Below are positions 53,298-63,059 of a DNA stretch of 64,000 nt, one piece after another. Below the pieces are notes generated by a model. That model was not told the DNA's origin. It did no database searches and saw only the letters and a list, made by a program, of their open reading frames with translations. A program made the translations under genes and the position numbers. The stretch comes from Paenibacillus gorillae (GTDB lineage Bacteria; Bacillota; Bacilli; Paenibacillales; Paenibacillaceae), in contig NZ_CBVJ010000017.1 in the NCBI RefSeq assembly GCF_000513275.1, forward strand, positions 56,669 through 120,668. Reading direction: 5' to 3'. The stretch's first letter is position 1. Each line of letters starts with the position of its first letter.

Positions 53298-54578
53298 TTG
53301 AAAAAAAGATCAGGTTTATGGATGCTGGCTATGCTGCTCGTATTGTCCTTGACGCTGGCTGCCTGCGGCGGAAGCAACGGAAACGGCAGCGGCAATAAGG
53401 AAAGCAAAGGTTCTAATGAGACGGCCGAAGGCAAAGGTGCCAGCGAGCCGAAGAAGCTGACACTGTGGTTCTATTTTGAAGGCAAAGCGCAGTTCGACAT
53501 TGTGAAGTCGTTGACGGACGGCTTTACGGCTAAAAACCCGAACATTACAGTTGATCCGGTGTATATCCCATTCGCGGATTTCAAAAAACGGCTGTCGGTT
53601 GGTCTGACCGCATCCGAGCTTCCGGACATCGTCATTATCGATAATCCCGATCATGCAGCTTACGCGGCAATGGGACTGTTCGCGGACATTACAGAGCAGT
53701 TGAAGGATTGGCCGGAGAAGGATCAGTTCTTCGAAGGTCCGTGGAAATCTGCCTCATATGACGGCAAACAGTACGGCATTCCGCTCGGCAGCAACAACTT
53801 GGCGCTCTATTACAACGAACAAATGCTTCAGGATGCAGGTGTAACGCCGCCGCAAACCTGGGATGAGCTGAGAGAAGCCGCTAAAAAGCTGACCAAAGAC
53901 GGCGTCAAAGGACTTGGCGTCAGCGCTCCGCAAAACGAAGAAGGAACATTCCAGTTCCTTCCGTGGCTGTTGTCCACTGGAGCAACCTTTGATCAAATTT
54001 CGACGGACGGCGTAAGAGCATTCTCGCTGCTGTCCGACCTTATTAAAGACGGATCGATGAGCAAGGAAGTGATCAACTGGACGCAATCCGACGTGATGAA
54101 GCAATTCGCTGCGGGCAAGCTGGCAATGATGATCAACGGCCCTTGGCAAATCCCGGATATTGAGAAATCGGCTCCAGACTTGAAATACGGCTTGGCGCTC
54201 GTTCCGAAAGACAAGAAGTTCGCCTCCGTGCTTGGCGGAGAAAACCTTGGTGTTGTAAACGGGAAAAACATACCGGAAGCGGTTGAATTCATTAAATATG
54301 TCGCTTCACCAGAAGTAAGCAAAGACTTTGCGCAGAAATTCGGCTATTTCCCAGCCCGCAAAGACGTTGCAAGCGATCCTTACTGGACGGAAAACGACAA
54401 GTTGAAAGTGTTTGCTCAAAACATGGAGTATGCGCAGCCTCGCGGCCCGCATCCGAAATGGCCTGAAATTTCTAACGCGATCTCCGAAGCACTGGGCAAA
54501 GTGCTGACGCTGTACTCCGAACCGGAGGCAGCAGCAACAGAAGCGCAAGCGAAAATTGACGGCATTTTGCAAAAATAA
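53298..54578 (+). CDS. Sugar-binding lipoprotein of an ABC importer
   Basis: 426-aa lipoprotein with lipobox LTLAAC (Cys about residue 23) then a Gly/Ser/Asn-rich tether. Family 1 solute-binding fold: LWFYFEGKAQFDIVKSLTDGFTAKNPNITV, ELPDIVIIDNPDHAAYAAMGLFADIT, PLGSNNLALYYNEQMLQDAGVTPPQTWDELREAAKKLT, GKLAMMINGPWQIPDI. Such proteins carry oligosaccharides to MalFG-type permeases, which follow. TTG start at 53298 with GGGGGG 6-7 bases upstream. The terminator after it keeps its mRNA more abundant than that of the permeases. Confidence 0.92.
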   Translation: MKKRSGLWMLAMLLVLSLTLAACGGSNGNGSGNKESKGSNETAEGKGASEPKKLTLWFYFEGKAQFDIVKSLTDGFTAKNPNITVDPVYIPFADFKKRLSVGLTASELPDIVIIDNPDHAAYAAMGLFADITEQLKDWPEKDQFFEGPWKSASYDGKQYGIPLGSNNLALYYNEQMLQDAGVTPPQTWDELREAAKKLTKDGVKGLGVSAPQNEEGTFQFLPWLLSTGATFDQISTDGVRAFSLLSDLIKDGSMSKEVINWTQSDVMKQFAAGKLAMMINGPWQIPDIEKSAPDLKYGLALVPKDKKFASVLGGENLGVVNGKNIPEAVEFIKYVASPEVSKDFAQKFGYFPARKDVASDPYWTENDKLKVFAQNMEYAQPRGPHPKWPEISNAISEALGKVLTLYSEPEAAATEAQAKIDGILQK

Positions 54579-54611
54579 GCAGCCTTTACGGCTTTGAAAA
54601 ATCGATAAAGG

Positions 54612-54647
54612 GAGTACATGTGCAGCTTCCATGTACTCTCTTTTTTT
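54612..54647 (+). terminator. Partial terminator between binding protein and permease genes
   Basis: GAGTACATG / CATGTACTC stem with a 9-base loop and T-run. In such operons an internal terminator raises the ratio of binding protein to permease. Confidence 0.8.
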
Positions 54648-54663
54648 AAGGGCGGTGAACAGC

Positions 54664-55548
54664 ATGAGTAAGTTCAAAGAATGGAGAGCAGGCTACCTGT
54701 TCGCGCTTCCGGCGCTGGCATATATGCTCTTCTTCGTAGGCTATCCCATCATTGACAACATACGGTTAAGTTTATTGGACGTGAATGTCATGAATCTGGT
54801 GAACGGCAACCAGCCTTTTGTCGGTTTTGACAATTACACGAAGCTGTTCCGCGAGGGCACGCTGGTGAAGGTGCTTCAGAACACGCTTGTTTTTACGGTA
54901 ATGTGTATTGCGCTGCAATTTGTAGTTGGCCTTGCTTTCGCCCTGTTGTTCCAGCTCTCCTTCCGGTTCTCGCAGCGGCTTCGGGGGCTGGTCATGATCA
55001 GCTGGCTGCTGCCGGCGACGATTACGGCGATGATGTTCAAATTTATGTTCGGCTCCGGGGGCATCATCAACGATGTGCTTCTGCGGCTTCATCTGATTCA
55101 AGCTCCAATCGAATGGCTTGTGGAGCGGCATACGGCGATGTTTACCGTCATTCTTGCCAATACATGGATTGGCATTCCGTTCAATATGATTTTGCTGACA
55201 ACAGCTTTGACGACGATTCCGAAAGACATTTACGAAAGCGCGGCGATCGACGGCGCAAACGTGCTGCAGCGGTTTTTCCGGATTACGCTGCCACAGCTCA
55301 AAGCGGCGATTTTATCGCTGCTGGTGTTAGGCTTTATCTACACCTTCAAAGTATTCGACATCGTGCTGATCATTACGAACGGCGGACCGGTCAACTCTAC
55401 GCAAATGATGTCTACGTTCGCTTACAAGCTGAGCTTTGATCAGTTTCAATACAGCCAAGGGGCAGCCGTCGCCAACGTCATGTTCCTCGTATTGCTCGTG
55501 GTCGGCTTTATCTACATGCGTCTGCTGAATAGGGAGGAGCGGTCATGA
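54664..55548 (+). CDS. ABC sugar permease, MalF/UgpA-like
   Basis: 294-aa integral membrane permease with about six hydrophobic segments. The EAA coupling motif reads YESAAIDGANVLQRFFRITLPQL (about 195-218). PFVGFDNYTKLF and ISWLLPATITAMMFKFMF are standard for this subunit. ATG 54664 follows GGGCGGTG; the longer frame lies across the terminator. It overlaps the next gene in ATGA. Confidence 0.9.
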   Translation: MSKFKEWRAGYLFALPALAYMLFFVGYPIIDNIRLSLLDVNVMNLVNGNQPFVGFDNYTKLFREGTLVKVLQNTLVFTVMCIALQFVVGLAFALLFQLSFRFSQRLRGLVMISWLLPATITAMMFKFMFGSGGIINDVLLRLHLIQAPIEWLVERHTAMFTVILANTWIGIPFNMILLTTALTTIPKDIYESAAIDGANVLQRFFRITLPQLKAAILSLLVLGFIYTFKVFDIVLIITNGGPVNSTQMMSTFAYKLSFDQFQYSQGAAVANVMFLVLLVVGFIYMRLLNREERS

Positions 55549-56387
55549 CATTGTTGAAAAAAAATGCAAGGTGGCTGCTGCCCCTTTTCGGAATTATCGT
55601 TACGGCAGTCTTTCTCTTCCCGTTATATTGGCTGGCGGCGACTTCGTTCAAGACGGAAGCTGAAATCTTCCAGACGCCGCAAACCTGGTTTCCGCATCAA
55701 TTTCAGTTCGAATCGTATACGGAGCAGCTTACCGGCTCCTCCGTCGATATATTTGCGGGCTTCCGCAACAGTCTCGCTATCTCGGTCGGCGCGCTGATCA
55801 TTTCGACTTTATTGGCGATACCAGCTTCTTACGGTGTAGCCCGCTTCCGTTTTCCGGGACGCCATCTGTTCGTCTTATTGTTTCTCGTTACGCAAATGCT
55901 GCCGGCTTCGCTTATTCTGACTCCGCTGTTCTTACTATTCAAGCAGTTAGGTCTCATCGGCCCCTCTTACTGGAGCACGATACTGGCGAATGCCACAGCA
56001 GGCATTCCGTTTGCCGTCATTATTTTGCGTACTTACTTCGTGACATTGCCGAAGGAGCTGGAGGAATCGGCGAAGATCGACGGCTGCAATACGCTGACGA
56101 CCTTTTTCCGCATTATGCTTCCGATTGCAGTTCCGGGTGTAGTTGTTGCGATTGTGTTCTCATTCCTGTTTGCCTGGGGCGACCTGATCTACGGCATGAC
56201 GTTCATCAGCAAGGAAGGCTTAAGGCCGATTACAGCTGGCATTTATAACTTCCTTGGCTTCCAGAGCACCTCGTGGAATAATACGATGGCTTTCGGTACA
56301 GTCAGCATTATTCCGGTAGCGCTACTCTTTATTTTCGTACAGCGGTATATCGTCAGCGGACTGACGAACGGCGCAGTGAAAGGATGA
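55545..56387 (+). CDS. ABC sugar permease, MalG/UgpE-like
   Basis: 280-aa permease with six hydrophobic segments. EAA motif LEESAKIDGCNTLTTFFRIMLPIAVPG near residue 170; YWLAATSFKTEAEIFQTP at the N-terminus is typical of the second permease. Together with the preceding gene it forms the heterodimer pore. No ATPase gene is in the operon, so a shared MsmX-type ATPase encoded elsewhere must be used, as is usual in Paenibacillus and Bacillus. Confidence 0.9.
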   Translation: MTLLKKNARWLLPLFGIIVTAVFLFPLYWLAATSFKTEAEIFQTPQTWFPHQFQFESYTEQLTGSSVDIFAGFRNSLAISVGALIISTLLAIPASYGVARFRFPGRHLFVLLFLVTQMLPASLILTPLFLLFKQLGLIGPSYWSTILANATAGIPFAVIILRTYFVTLPKELEESAKIDGCNTLTTFFRIMLPIAVPGVVVAIVFSFLFAWGDLIYGMTFISKEGLRPITAGIYNFLGFQSTSWNNTMAFGTVSIIPVALLFIFVQRYIVSGLTNGAVKG

Positions 56388-56396
56388 TCGAATCCT

Positions 56397-58745
56397 ATGA
56401 CAACTATAAAATATCCATTAAATCGTCCATTTGATGTAGGAGCGGGCTTTGATGAGCCTTCAGATACGTACTTCTTCGCTTCATCCGTCGCTTCCTACGA
56501 TTCTGATGCGCATCAAGGCCAAATGCAGTGGCAGCGCTACTTGCGCAAGCCCCGCCTGTCGTTCAACCAGATTGATTATCCGTTCGCCGCATCCGGTGGC
56601 TGGGAATTTCCCGATGAATATGCGGATCAGCCGGTTACAGATTTCCAGCTTGCTTTCTTGAGCGATAGGACGGTCCGGCTGCGGGTTAAGACGCGTCCTG
56701 TCTCCAGCCGTAAAGCGTCTAATGAGCCGTCGCTCATGCTGGAGGAGGGAGCAGCGGATCACCGTCATCAGTGGGAGTCACGGAGAGAAGGCGATTCGGC
56801 TGTCGTCTACGAGAGCCGCTTCGGGTCGATAACGGTTGGCTTTAATCCGTGGAAAATAACGCTTCGGAATTCGCAAGGCGATATTCTGACCGAGACGCGG
56901 CATCTGTCGGATTCCAAATCGCTGCTCAATTCCAATCAGCTGCCGTTTGCATTTCGCAGAAGCTCTGCCGATATGGGCAATCAGCTTGCGGCGAGCTTTT
57001 CTCTGCAGCCGGGTGAAATGCTGTTTGGTACGGGAGAATCGTTCACCCGTCTGAATAAACGCGGTCAGCGAATCGATTTGTTCACGACGGATGCGCTCAG
57101 CGCGCAAACGCCGCGTATGTACAAGCCGATTCCGTTTTACTTAAGCAGCCAGGGCTATGGCCTGTTCGTTCACTCTACGGCGCCGATGACCTTTGATTTG
57201 GGCGCAGCTTATGATGATACGCAAACGTTATATACCGGGGAAGAGGAGCTGGATCTGTTCCTGTTCATCGGTGAGCCGAAGGATGTATTGTCTGAGTATA
57301 CGAATCTGACGGGGAAAAGTCCGCTGCCGCCGCTCTGGTCGTTTGGCCTATGGATGAGCCGGATTACGTACAGCTCGGAAGAAGAAGTGCGGGAGGTTGC
57401 GGAAAAGCTTCGGGCCAATAGCATTCCCTCCGATGTCATCCATTTGGATACGGGATGGTTCGATAAGGACTGGCGCTGCAACTACGAGTTTTCCAGTGAG
57501 CGATTCGACGATCCGGCTCGGATGATTGCCGATTTGAAAGAGCAGGGACTGCGGGTATCTCTGTGGCAGCTGCCGTACTTCACCCCAACCAATCCGCTGT
57601 ATGGCGAGCTGCTTGAAAAGGGCTATGCGGTATGGACTGGCGAGGGCAATCTGCCAACCGACGATGCTATTCTCGACTTTAGCAATCCGGACGCCGAGCA
57701 ATGGTACAAGGGGAAAATCGCCGGCTTGCTGAAGCTGGGCGTAGGCGCCATTAAAGTCGATTTCGGCGAGGCCGCTCCATTGAATGGCGCATATGCCTCC
57801 GGAAGAAACGGATATGCGGAGCATAATTTATATCCGCTTCGCTATAACCGCGCGGTCGCGGACATCACCCGCGAAGTGAATGGCGAAGCGATCATCTGGG
57901 CTCGCAGCGCTTGGGCGGGAAGCCAGCGCTATCCGATTCACTGGGGCGGTGACGCCGAGAATACCGACAGCGCGATGGCCGCGTCACTGAGAGGCGGCTT
58001 ATCACTCGGATTGAGCGGCTTCACCTTCTGGAGTCATGACATTGGCGGCTTCGTCGAAAGCAGCCCCGAGGCGCTATACCGCCGGTGGCTTCCGTTTGGC
58101 ATGTTGACCTCTCACAGCCGCTGTCATGGTGCGCCTCCTACGGAGCCGTGGGCGTACGGCGAGGATTTCACCGCCTATTTCCGGCGTGTGACCGAGCTGA
58201 AATATTCACTAATGCCCTACATTTACACTCAGGCCAAGCTAAGCGCTGACAACGGACATCCGCTGCTTCGCGCCTTATTCTTTGAGTTTCCTAGTGATCC
58301 GGGAGCTTGGCTGGTGGAAGATCAGTATATGTTTGGTACGGATTTGCTCATCGCTCCGATCTTTGAGGAGAAGACGGGGCGCAGCGTCTATTTGCCGCCG
58401 GGTGAATGGATCGATTTTCAGACTGGCGCGCGTTGGACTGGCGGCAGCTGGCAGCGTATAGAGGCTGGCGGCATTCCGATTATTTTGCTGGTCAGGGCAG
58501 GCTCGGTCATTCCACAGCTGGAGCCGGCGTTGTCGACGGCTTTTCTGGATTGGGATCATGTTGCGTTTCACGCTTATACAGGATCAGATGGTTCGAATCA
58601 GGAGCCGCTTCGCTGCTATCTGTTCGAGCCATCCCAGCAGAAGCTTTATGCTGTTGAAGTACAAGGAAGTGCTGTGACGGTGAAGGACAGTGAGACGGGA
58701 CAGGTCGACAGCACGAAGCTGGGATGGACGGCTTTAACCGTTTAA
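56397..58745 (+). CDS. GH31 alpha-glycosidase (alpha-xylosidase-like)
   Basis: 782-aa cytoplasmic enzyme. The N-terminal beta domain (~1-310) is followed by the barrel: SFGLWMSRITYSSEEEVREVAEKLR, VIHLDTGWF, nucleophile D455 in IKVDFGEAAP, acid/base D519 in HWGGDAENTDSAMAASLRGGLSLGLSGF, and FWSHDIGGF. The KxDFGE and SLRGGLS motifs place it nearest to YicI-type alpha-xylosidases, but alpha-glucosidases acting on isoprimeverose- or nigerose-like sugars share this branch. As the last gene of the importer operon it presumably cuts the imported oligosaccharide. GH87 and the GH39-like enzyme could supply that substrate. Confidence 0.9.
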   Translation: MTTIKYPLNRPFDVGAGFDEPSDTYFFASSVASYDSDAHQGQMQWQRYLRKPRLSFNQIDYPFAASGGWEFPDEYADQPVTDFQLAFLSDRTVRLRVKTRPVSSRKASNEPSLMLEEGAADHRHQWESRREGDSAVVYESRFGSITVGFNPWKITLRNSQGDILTETRHLSDSKSLLNSNQLPFAFRRSSADMGNQLAASFSLQPGEMLFGTGESFTRLNKRGQRIDLFTTDALSAQTPRMYKPIPFYLSSQGYGLFVHSTAPMTFDLGAAYDDTQTLYTGEEELDLFLFIGEPKDVLSEYTNLTGKSPLPPLWSFGLWMSRITYSSEEEVREVAEKLRANSIPSDVIHLDTGWFDKDWRCNYEFSSERFDDPARMIADLKEQGLRVSLWQLPYFTPTNPLYGELLEKGYAVWTGEGNLPTDDAILDFSNPDAEQWYKGKIAGLLKLGVGAIKVDFGEAAPLNGAYASGRNGYAEHNLYPLRYNRAVADITREVNGEAIIWARSAWAGSQRYPIHWGGDAENTDSAMAASLRGGLSLGLSGFTFWSHDIGGFVESSPEALYRRWLPFGMLTSHSRCHGAPPTEPWAYGEDFTAYFRRVTELKYSLMPYIYTQAKLSADNGHPLLRALFFEFPSDPGAWLVEDQYMFGTDLLIAPIFEEKTGRSVYLPPGEWIDFQTGARWTGGSWQRIEAGGIPIILLVRAGSVIPQLEPALSTAFLDWDHVAFHAYTGSDGSNQEPLRCYLFEPSQQKLYAVEVQGSAVTVKDSETGQVDSTKLGWTALTV

Positions 58746-58755
58746 TAGATTTCGG

Positions 58756-58803
58756 AAAGCCAATCCTGGCAGCCATTTCGGCCTCTGGGATTGGCTTTTT
58801 TCG
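58756..58803 (+). terminator. Terminator of the importer/GH31 operon
   Basis: AAAGCCAATCC pairs with GGGATTGGCTTT; T-run follows. Confidence 0.85.
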
Positions 58804-59130
58804 TTGTTAGATGAAGGGACGGATGAAATAAGTTTACAAAGGACGGAGTAAGCGAATGATTCTGGAGAAGCGTTAGCGTTCTTCTTTGTACACGGATTCT
58901 AACCTTTAAGAAATGAATTAAAGAATCTGTATACAACGCAATTGGAAAAGCTTGCGCAGGCTGCCTGTGAACATGAACGAATTTATGTGATCTGATTTAT
59001 CGGCTGTACCTTACCTTCGCCTGCTGGAAATGGTTGTTTAACCGATGCCCGAGCCGTACTAGATTCATACCATATTGGAGTGGCAGGCATTAACGGCCAA
59101 AACCAACTACGAACAACGACGGAGGGAACC
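58804..59130. other. Non-coding region before gmd, with an inverted repeat
   Basis: Arms TGTACACGGATTCT (58887-58900) and AGAATCTGTATACA (58922-58935), 14 bp with two wobble pairs, 21 bp apart. It could be an operator, RNA hairpin or relic of a mobile element. No gene seen. GGAGGG before 59131 is the gmd ribosome site. Confidence 0.45.
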
Positions 59131-60240
59131 ATGAGCAAGGTCGCCTTCATTACAGGAATTACAGGGCAGGACGGCATGTATTTGGCCGAACTGCTGCTTG
59201 AGAAAGGGTATATCGTGCATGGACTGCGGCGCCGCAGCTCGTTATCCAACACCGGGCGCATCGATCGCATCGTGGAGGAAGCGAACCGCACGGATCGGCG
59301 TTTGACGCTGCATCATGGCGATTTGACCGATTCAACGAATCTCGTTCGTCTGATTCAAGCGATACAGCCCGATGAAATTTACAATCTCGCGGCAATGAGC
59401 CATGTTCATGTCAGCTTCGATACACCGGAGTATACGGCTAATGCTGACGGGATTGGCACGCTTCGGCTGCTGGAAGCGGTTCGGATACTCGGTCTGACGG
59501 CCAAAACGCGGATTTATCAAGCTTCAACCTCTGAGCTATTCGGACTTGTGCAAGCTGTGCCCCAAAGTGAAACGACACCGTTCTATCCGCGCAGTCCGTA
59601 TGCGGTAGCGAAGCTTTATGGGTATTGGATCACCGTTAATTACCGTGAGGCATACGGCATGTATGCATGCAACGGTATATTGTTCAACCATGAAAGCCCG
59701 GTACGCGGTGAAACATTCGTAACTCGCAAAATTACGCGAGCTGTCGCACGCATCGCGACTGGCCAGCAGCAGACGCTTGGCCTCGGCAACCTGTCGGCTA
59801 AGCGGGATTGGGGACATGCGCGGGATTATGTCGACGCGATGTGGCGTATTTTGCAGCAGGCCGTACCTGAGGATTATGTCATTGCAACCGGCCAAACGAC
59901 CGAAGTGCGGCGCTTTGTCCAGCTTGCCTTTGCGGAAGCGGGCATTGAGATCGCATTTGAGGGTGAAGGTGCGGAGGAATACGGCTATGTCGTGACAAGC
60001 AATCGTCCAGAAGTGGCGGCAGGACAGAAGGTGGTACAGGTCGATCCCCGGTTTTATCGGCCTTCCGAGGTGGATTTGCTGCTGGGCGATCCATCCAAAG
60101 CGGCTGAGAAGCTGGGCTGGACGCCGCAGACGGATTTGAAAGGCCTTGTGCAGGAAATGGTCGCGAATGATTTAGAGGAAGCGCGCCGCGTCGTCGAGCT
60201 TCGCAAGCTGGGCTACAGTGTCAGTCTGGACATTGAGTGA
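59131..60240 (+). CDS. gmd: GDP-mannose 4,6-dehydratase
   Basis: 369-aa cytoplasmic extended SDR that converts GDP-mannose to GDP-4-keto-6-deoxymannose, precursor of GDP-fucose, GDP-rhamnose and similar surface sugars. NADP site [20 protein letters not shown] at residue 8; [16 protein letters not shown]; the catalytic set S-T...YxxxK is in [10 protein letters not shown] and [29 protein letters not shown] and [14 protein letters not shown] are family-specific. ATG 59131 follows GGAGGG. It stands alone, without the usual epimerase or glycosyltransferases, so its partners are elsewhere. Confidence 0.93.
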   Translation: MSKVAFITGITGQDGMYLAELLLEKGYIVHGLRRRSSLSNTGRIDRIVEEANRTDRRLTLHHGDLTDSTNLVRLIQAIQPDEIYNLAAMSHVHVSFDTPEYTANADGIGTLRLLEAVRILGLTAKTRIYQASTSELFGLVQAVPQSETTPFYPRSPYAVAKLYGYWITVNYREAYGMYACNGILFNHESPVRGETFVTRKITRAVARIATGQQQTLGLGNLSAKRDWGHARDYVDAMWRILQQAVPEDYVIATGQTTEVRRFVQLAFAEAGIEIAFEGEGAEEYGYVVTSNRPEVAAGQKVVQVDPRFYRPSEVDLLLGDPSKAAEKLGWTPQTDLKGLVQEMVANDLEEARRVVELRKLGYSVSLDIE

Positions 60241-60258
60241 GTTGAAGCAGCTAGTCAA

Positions 60259-60292
60259 CAAAACCCTGACAGTTTTGCTGTCAGGGTTTTGT
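60259..60292 (+). terminator. Terminator after gmd
   Basis: CAAAACCCTGACAG / CTGTCAGGGTTTTG perfect 14-bp stem with T-rich arm. Confidence 0.85.
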
Positions 60293-60445
60293 TGCATGAA
60301 AAATGCATATAGGTTGGGAGATACATAGCAACGGGTAGAGTGGGGCTAAAGAAAAACCTTCTTGCTCCATGACAGATTTATGATGCGTTATTCCTATTGT
60401 TAAAGGCAATTTTAGACATAACCTTATCATTTGCATGAATGTTGT

Positions 60446-60461
60446 ACACTAAGGTTAGTGT
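60446..60461. promoter_or_regulatory. Palindromic operator upstream of the uvrA2-like gene
   Basis: ACACTAAGGTTAGTGT: perfect 7-bp arms around GG, 52 bp before the start. It differs from the Bacillus LexA box (CGAAC-n4-GTTCG). Similar CTAAGGTTAG centres occur in promoters of MerR-type regulators, so drug- or stress-induced control is possible. Confidence 0.5.
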
Positions 60462-60512
60462 GTAGAGTTGATGCGTTGCTTCTATAAAACTAGCAATCAA
60501 GGAGAGTGTTGC

Positions 60513-62957
60513 ATGAACGATTTTATTCGCATTAAAGGAGCAAGGGAAAATAATCTGAAAAATATCTCGCTGGATATTCCGAAGCATCAGCTGGTAGTTG
60601 TGACCGGACCTTCTGGTTCGGGGAAGTCAACGCTTGCGATGGACATTTTACAACGCGAATGCCAGCGGCAGTATATGGAGTCCAGCGGCTTGTCATCCGA
60701 ATCCATTGCGAAGCCCAAAGTTGATTCGATTATCGGGCTGTCTCCTTCGATTGCTGTCGGCCAGCATGTGACGAACCGCAATCCGCGGTCGACGGTAGGA
60801 ACAGTGACCGATATGTATACGTATTTGAGGCTCGTGTTTCATAAAAAAGGAGAGCGGCGATGCGTGCAATGCCGTGCGGCTATTCTGCCTGCATCGATCG
60901 AAGAGACTGAGACGGTAGAATGTCCGGCTTGCGGTCACGAGAACAAGCGATTGACGAAGTCGGATTTTTCCTTCAACACCCCGAATGGCGCTTGCCCGAC
61001 CTGCAGCGGTCTGGGGACAGTGGTGGAAATTGACGTCGACGCTGTATTTGATAAGGAGAAAGGCATCAAGGATGGTGGCGTCAGGTTCTGGAACGGCATG
61101 CTAAGCGATTACCAGACGGCAATTCTTGAGGCTGCCGGAAAACATTATGGAATTGCGATGAGCGGTGATCAGCCATTGCGTTCATACAGTGAAGCACAGT
61201 GGGACTTGCTGCTGTATGGAGCGGAAAGCGAAGCTTTTGCAAACCGGTTCCCGGGGATTGCTCCTCCAAAGACGGTAACGAAGGGCAAATTCGAAGGCGT
61301 GCTGAACGGGATGTGGCGGCGTTATAGGGAGAAGGAAGGCCAGTCAGGGGAATCGGACTATTTTACAGCGCAGTCCTGTGAAGCTTGCGGGGGAGAACGA
61401 TTGAAGGAAGAGAGCCGCCTGACGACGGTGGAAGGAAACAGTTTGCCTCAGCTCTCCAAAATGTCACTAGATGAGCTTTGCGAGTGGCTTGGCTGTGTTC
61501 AGTCCAAATATGAGCAAGAAGGAGACAGTCTGCTTGAAACGGTATTGCATGACTTGCTCATTAAAGTTAGAAGAGTTGTAGATGTCGGGCTTGGATATTT
61601 GTCGCTGGATCGCAACGCAATTACGTTGTCCGGAGGGGAAGCTCAGCGGTTGAGACTTGCATCTATACTTGGATCTGGTTTGACTGGAGTTCTGTATTTG
61701 CTGGATGAGCCGACGTCGGGCCTGCATCCGAAAGATACAGACGGGCTGGTGCATGTAATGAAGCAGCTGCGTGATCTTGGCAATACTGTGCTCGTTATCG
61801 AGCATGATGATCTTGTCATCGAACAGGCTGATCATGTCATTGACGTTGGACCTGGCGCGGGGCGCTTTGGCGGCGAAATCGTCGGCCAGGGAAAGGTTGC
61901 AGAGCTGATGAGTCAGCCGGATTCTGTTACAGGACGTTACTTGAACGAGAATAGGAAGCTCATCTCTAAACAGCGGGGCGACAGCGGCGAGCACATTACA
62001 ATCTATGATGCAGAGCTGCACAATTTGCAAAAGGTGACGGCATCATTTCCGCTTGGCTGCTTGATCGCGGTATCAGGCGTATCCGGTTCGGGAAAATCGA
62101 CCTTGGTATTTGAATTGCTTGCGAACGCGGACAAAAGCAGGGCTGCAGTGCCGGGCTGCCGCAAAATTACCGGTCTGGACGGAATCGACAACATCATTCG
62201 TGTCGATCAGTCGCCGCTTTCCCGCATGCAGCGCTCTAGCGTATCAACCTATATCGACCTGTATACACTGCTGCGGAAAATTTACGCCTCCCTGCCAACA
62301 GCGAAGGAGAAAGGCTTGAAGGAAAACAGCTTCTCTTTCAATACCCCTGGTGGCCGGTGCGACCGCTGCGAAGGTCTGGGTCAAGTCGTCGTAGATATGC
62401 ATTTCCTCTCGCATTTGCAGGTCGAGTGCCCGGATTGCCGCGGCAAGCGGTTTAAGCCGGAGGTGCTGGAAGTTCAATATGAAGGCTATTCGATTTCCGA
62501 CATATTGGGTCTTAGTGTTGAAGAAAGCGTACCGCTATTCGCCAAGCAAAAAAAGATGGCGGCTTTGCTGGAACTGCTATGTGAGGTTGGCTTGGGCTAC
62601 TTGCAGTGGGGTCAGTCTGTGACCACCTTATCCGGCGGAGAAGGTCAGCGGCTGAAGCTGGCGCGGGAGCTCAGCAAGCCGGCGTCCGGACACACGCTCT
62701 ACTTGCTGGACGAGCCGTCCACTGGCCTGCACCCCGTTGATGTACAAAAGCTGCATGTGCTGCTCAATAAATTGGTGGACGCAGGCAATACGGTCATAAT
62801 GGTGGAGCATAATACTGACCTCATCTCGTCCTCAGACTGGGTGCTCGATATGGGACCCGGCGGCGGAACAGCAGGCGGGAAGCTGATCGCCAGCGGAACG
62901 CCGGAAGCAGTCTCCCAAGAGCCGGGTTCGTTCACCGGTCATTTTTTGAAGGTGTAG
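60513..62957 (+). CDS. UvrA2-like excinuclease ATPase
   Basis: 814-aa ABC ATPase of the UvrA family. Two ATPase halves: Walker A GPSGSGKST (~36) and SGVSGSGKST (~530); signatures LSGGEAQR and LSGGEGQR; Walker B LYLLDEPTSGLHP and LYLLDEPSTGLHP. Zinc clusters CVQC...CPAC, CPTC and CDRC...CPDC are present. UvrA of nucleotide excision repair is ~950 aa; this one is shorter, as in class II UvrA proteins, which lack the UvrB-binding insertion and are linked to resistance against DNA-intercalating drugs. ATG 60513 follows AAGGAGAG. A palindrome in its promoter suggests specific induction. Confidence 0.87.
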   Translation: MNDFIRIKGARENNLKNISLDIPKHQLVVVTGPSGSGKSTLAMDILQRECQRQYMESSGLSSESIAKPKVDSIIGLSPSIAVGQHVTNRNPRSTVGTVTDMYTYLRLVFHKKGERRCVQCRAAILPASIEETETVECPACGHENKRLTKSDFSFNTPNGACPTCSGLGTVVEIDVDAVFDKEKGIKDGGVRFWNGMLSDYQTAILEAAGKHYGIAMSGDQPLRSYSEAQWDLLLYGAESEAFANRFPGIAPPKTVTKGKFEGVLNGMWRRYREKEGQSGESDYFTAQSCEACGGERLKEESRLTTVEGNSLPQLSKMSLDELCEWLGCVQSKYEQEGDSLLETVLHDLLIKVRRVVDVGLGYLSLDRNAITLSGGEAQRLRLASILGSGLTGVLYLLDEPTSGLHPKDTDGLVHVMKQLRDLGNTVLVIEHDDLVIEQADHVIDVGPGAGRFGGEIVGQGKVAELMSQPDSVTGRYLNENRKLISKQRGDSGEHITIYDAELHNLQKVTASFPLGCLIAVSGVSGSGKSTLVFELLANADKSRAAVPGCRKITGLDGIDNIIRVDQSPLSRMQRSSVSTYIDLYTLLRKIYASLPTAKEKGLKENSFSFNTPGGRCDRCEGLGQVVVDMHFLSHLQVECPDCRGKRFKPEVLEVQYEGYSISDILGLSVEESVPLFAKQKKMAALLELLCEVGLGYLQWGQSVTTLSGGEGQRLKLARELSKPASGHTLYLLDEPSTGLHPVDVQKLHVLLNKLVDAGNTVIMVEHNTDLISSSDWVLDMGPGGGTAGGKLIASGTPEAVSQEPGSFTGHFLKV

Positions 62958-63059
62958 CTTTAGCTTAGTTCTGCGGGGTGAGCAGGGGTTGAGGTATAAA
63001 TACTGTTTGTTTGATAGGGACATGGGTTGAGCTGTAGCTGCACAGTGTGAGCAGGGGGT

